DNA of 37,198 bases from Hypsibius dujardini. Taxonomy: Eukaryota > Tardigrada > Eutardigrada > Parachela > Hypsibiidae. The position numbers and the translations under genes were made by a program. This document shows, in pieces, positions 33,905 through 37,198 of the stretch. Numbering within the stretch: position 1 is the first letter of the stretch; each line of letters starts with the position of its first letter. The DNA lies in assembly GCA_001579985.1 (NCBI GenBank), contig LRSR01009378.1, positions 2,296 through 39,493 of the forward strand, given 5' to 3'. The notes beneath the pieces are model-generated. The model was not told the DNA's origin. It saw only the letters and a list, made by a program, of their open reading frames with translations, and did no database searches.

Positions 33905-36679
33905 ATGGGAGACAATAACAACGCAGAACGCTACGACTCTATGCTGCTGTCCATGGCGCAGCAGCACACCGGTGGAGTCCCCGAGGTAATCTTCCTCCGC
34001 ATGGGCCCACACTTCTCAAAGCTAATTCTTTCTCCATTTACCGACAGTTGCTTGATACTTTATTCGGATTTCTGGCGCGAAAAACCGATTTCTATGTCGG
34101 TGGCGAGGCGGGAGCCGCGGAGAAGGTTTGCGGAGCAAATCAACCAATCAATCAACTTTGTTTGTTGTTGCATCTTAACAATCAACCAATCAATCAACTT
34201 TGCTTGTTATTGTATCTGGACAATCAACCAATCAATCAACTTTGTTTGCTGTTGTATCTCGACAGTCAACCAATCGATCGACCTTGTTTGTTGTTGCATC
34301 TCAACAATCAACCAATCAATCGACCTTGTTTGTTGATGCATCTCGACAATCAACCAATCAATGCCCCCACGCTCAATCGATCAATCAATCAATCAATCGA
34401 CCTTGTTTGTTGTTGCATCTCGACAATCAACCAATCAATCGACTTTGTTTGTTAATGCATCTCGACAATCAACCAATCAATGCCTCCACGCTCAATCGAT
34501 CAATCAATCAATATCCTGTATTTTGAAAGAATGGCATACTTTGTTTTAGATGGTTCAGGCTGCGTTCCGGAAGCATGAAAAGTCAGCGGTCGATGCAAAA
34601 GCTGCCGTTCAGAAGGAACGAGAGGCAAAGCAGAGGAAGGTCGATGAACGCCGACAGAAGGAGAAGGAAGATCAACAGAAGGCCGCTGCAGCACTCATTG
34701 CCAAATCCGACTGTCAAATCCAGGAACTAACAGACGAAGAGGCGGACAAGTTGCAGAAGGAAATCGACGACGAGAAAGCGGGAAAATCAACGGAGACTGC
34801 GCCGAAAGTGCAAGATACGAAAGTTTCGGGGGCTGATGAGAAGGTAGGAAGTTTGTTTCCAAATTCCAACCTCTAGCCCGTTGATAGATCGGGTAATTTG
34901 TGGAAAAAAATTTCGGTTCCAACGACATCGCTCTATTGAAGATTAGCTTGAATGTTTCGATTAACATGGCGGTTTTAGTCTTTGGAGAAATCGATCTATC
35001 GATTCATTCTTGACTGACGTGGAATATGGTGCTGCAGGGATGGAGATATCGGTTGATTGATTGATTAGTCGGGTGTTGTCTAGACGGAGTGATTGATTGA
35101 TTGATTGGTCAGGTGTTGTACAGATAGATGTATCAGTTGATTGATTGATTGATTGGTCAGGTGCTGCAGGGAGGGAGATATCGGTTGATTGATTGATTAG
35201 TCGGGTGTTGTACAGATAGATGTATCAGTTGATTGATTGATCGGTCAGGTGTTGTACAGATAGATGTATCAGTTGATTGATTGATTGATTGGTCAGGTGT
35301 TGTAGGGATGGAGGTAGGTATCAGTTGATTGATTGATTAGTTAGGTGTTGTAGGGATGGAGGTATCGGTTGATCGATTGATTGGTCAGAGTTTTAATTTT
35401 AAGTATGTGAGTCAATCAACAATCAGTGGAGAGATCTCTGTTACCGGAGTTTGTCTGACTCTGACGAATTAAATTTGTTCGAATAATGCTCTTTTTCGCT
35501 AGGCCGACGAGGATGAGGACGAGGAAAGCAAGGGAAAATTGAAGCCGAATGCGGGGAACGGCTGTGATCTCGATAAGTATCGGTGGACGCAGACACTTGG
35601 CGAAGTTGAAGTACGCGATCTCCCTGTGGCATTACTTCGGCTTTTAAAAAAAATGAATATTCTTTTCCGGTTCCAGTTGTACGTGCCGCTGCAGCTTGGT
35701 GGTGTTCGCATCAAGAGCGCCGATGTTGTCGTTCAAATTGAGCAGAAGGTACCGAATAAGCATCATTTTGTGCTTGATTGATTGATTGATTGATTGATTC
35801 ATCAGCAACTTTCCCGAAGTCCCGTTTTTTTATCCCAACCACTTTAAAACGTTTGATTCCAAGATTTCCAACACTCTTCCCCTCCGAATTCGATTCGGAA
35901 TCGATTGACATCAGCAGAATCTATTTCGGATGCCAGGGGGCGGAGCTATGGGTCATTTCTGCAGTGTCACTCAGAAGCCTAGATTGAAACAAGCCCGTAG
36001 CTCCGCCCCCTGGCATCCAAAAAAGGTTCTGCTGATGTGAAGCTAAAGAGGGTTTTTTTTATGCAGAAACTTCGAGTCGGACTTCGCGGTCACCCACTGA
36101 TCATCGACGGGGAGCTTTACAATAAGGTGAAGCTTGAGGATTGTCTCTGGACATTGGACGGCCAGAAAGGGATTCAAGTGACGTTGGAGAAAGTGAACAA
36201 GATGGAGTGGTGGAGCCGTCTGGTGCTGTCCGACCCCGAACTGAACACCCGCAAAGTCAACCCGGAACCATCAAAGGTAAGACGCGCTGCAGGCCGTGTG
36301 AAAAGGCACAGGGACATTTTCATTCAGACACGTCTGTAAAAACTAAAACTAAAACTAAAATTCCAAGTTTTCACCATTTTCATCGCAGACCTTGTCTTAA
36401 GCGGGTTTATCTGTCTTCTTTTTCCGTGTACTCGCGTTTAGCTGGGAGACCTTGACTCGGACACCCGACCCATGGTGGAGAAAATGATGTTCGACCAACG
36501 CCAGAAGGAAATGGGCCTACCGACTTCGGAGGACCAAAAGAAGCAAGATATTCTCAAGAAGTAGGTTTTTTTAATATATTTTTTGGCAAAGGGCACTGGC
36601 TCAGTCCTGTCGTTTTTATTTTGATAGGTTCATGCAACAGCACCCCGAAATGGATTTCTCCAAAGCAAAGTTCTCTTGA
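33905..36679 (+). CDS. NUDC: NUDC, nuclear distribution protein C (HSP90 co-chaperone, dynein regulator)
   Basis: Eight exons (33905-33985, 34048-34125, 34550-34843, 35503-35610, 35677-35748, 36067-36276, 36442-36560, 36628-36679) join in phase to 337 aa; human NUDC has 331. The cytoplasmic protein assists folding with HSP90 and stabilises LIS1/dynein components. Landmarks: N-terminal [12 protein letters not shown] and [18 protein letters not shown]; a Lys/Glu-rich coiled-coil linker with an acidic patch ([12 protein letters not shown]); the CS domain ([64 protein letters not shown]); and the conserved C-terminus (SMVEKMMYDQRQ-like, here [19 protein letters not shown], ending [12 protein letters not shown]). 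The start Met is chosen because [13 protein letters not shown] directly precedes the conserved N-terminus. Complete and apparently functional. Confidence 0.96.
34126..34549 (+). repeat. 42-bp minisatellite in NUDC intron 2
   Basis: About eight units of CAACCAATCAATCAAC, TTTGTTTGTTGTTGC, ATCTCGACAAT begin within 12 bases of the donor. Two units carry an extra segment with GCCCCCACGCTCAATCG or GCCTCCACGCTCAATCG. Confidence 0.92.
34844..35502 (+). repeat. NUDC intron 3 with TTGATTGA minisatellite
   Basis: About eight units of 45-50 bp at 35047-35390 (GTTGATTGATTGATTGG, TCAGGTGTTGTACAG, ATAGATGTATCA), the opposite strand sense to the AATC repeats of intron 2. Confidence 0.9.
35826..36040. mobile_element. 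Fold-back element, family C, copy 2
   Basis: Inverted relative to copy 1: the tail comes first (TTATCCCAACC, GATTCCAAGATTTCCAACACT, ATTCGGAATCGATTGACATC). The GC-rich hairpin follows (GCCAGGGGGCGGAGCTATGG against GTAGCTCCGCCCCCTGGC). It lies in NUDC intron 5 and ends about 26 bases before the acceptor at 36065-36066. Confidence 0.88.
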
Positions 36680-37198
36680 AGAAACAGTTGAGCCACTTCC
36701 TCTTTCATTTACTTTAGACTCTTCGGAAATCGTTCCATTTTCGTACAATCAAGTATGCTTGCACAATCTAAATTTTCCGCTGGGCCGGGCATTAAATCAA
36801 AGATTCAGGAGAAAGCAGTGGCAAGCTCTAGCCAAGAGTGGCTCCAATTCAGACCACCCTGATGGCTTTAACTCAGACCACCCTGATGGCTCGAACCCCG
36901 ACCACCCTGATGGCTCAAACTCAGACCACCCTCATGGCTCCAATTCAGACCACCCTCATGGCTCCAATTCAGACCACCCTCATGGCTTTAACTCAGACCA
37001 CCCTGATGGCTCGAACCCTGCCACCCAAAATTGTGGCCATGTGTGTAGGCTATCTTCGTGCAGTGCTTTCCTGGGAAGACGCTAGTGAGGAACGTGATTA
37101 TTAACCAATGACACTGGTATAATGAGGATGTAATCCAACCTCCCCCATTATCGTCTAGCCGTTAAAAATTCGTTATCAGTGGTGCATACCATATTGTT
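36680..37198. repeat. Downstream of NUDC, with 24-bp tandem array
   Basis: About eight units of 24 bp (GGCTCCAATTCAGACCACC, CTGAT) run from 36838 to about 37020. The lead-in (GAGAAAGCAGTGGCAAGC) and the GACCACCCT core resemble the right arm of the fold-back element at 13376-14159. The array creates a spurious Thr/Leu/Met or Asn/Ser/Asp/His frame. No gene is seen to the end of the window. Confidence 0.8.

Overview
The window is nuclear DNA of an animal, most likely an ecdysozoan. It holds eight spliced protein genes with GT-AG introns, mostly short, and no bacterial-style operons. One gene is a secreted chitin deacetylase (CBM14 head, disordered linker, CE4 domain), a type tied to chitinous cuticles. 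The others are conserved eukaryotic housekeeping genes. I cannot fix the phylum. All gene models were built by hand from reading frames, splice consensus, phase agreement between exons and remembered family features; no alignment or search was run.

Layout. 1-3746 (+): 3' part of a secreted CBM14 protein with a very long Pro/Ser/Gln-rich tail. 4949-10073 (+): chitin deacetylase with the same head plus a CE4 domain. 10532-11619 (-): SZRD1-like SUZ protein. 12459-15565 (+): NEIL1 DNA glycosylase. 15986-19742 (-): SNAPC4-like Myb protein. 20725-27294 (-): PIAS-type SUMO ligase (SAP, PINIT, SP-RING). 30225-32791 (-): SLC35E2-like sugar-phosphate transporter. 33905-36679 (+): NUDC. Two gene pairs are divergent (SZRD1/NEIL1 and SLC35E2/NUDC) and two are convergent (deacetylase/SZRD1 and NEIL1/SNAPC4).

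Introns and spacers are loaded with repeats: (CTGT)n or (CAGA)n arrays, (AATC)n arrays, many minisatellites with 12-142 bp periods, and several families of short fold-back elements resembling MITEs. The most striking non-coding feature is a roughly 550 bp sequence present twice in opposite orientation. Each copy lies exactly in the promoter gap of one of the two divergent gene pairs.

The first two genes plausibly work together in cuticle or other chitin matrix outside the cell. The rest act in DNA repair, snRNA transcription, SUMO signalling, RNA binding, transport and chaperoning. They look like unrelated neighbours rather than one pathway. I see no defence system, CRISPR array, tRNA or rRNA gene.
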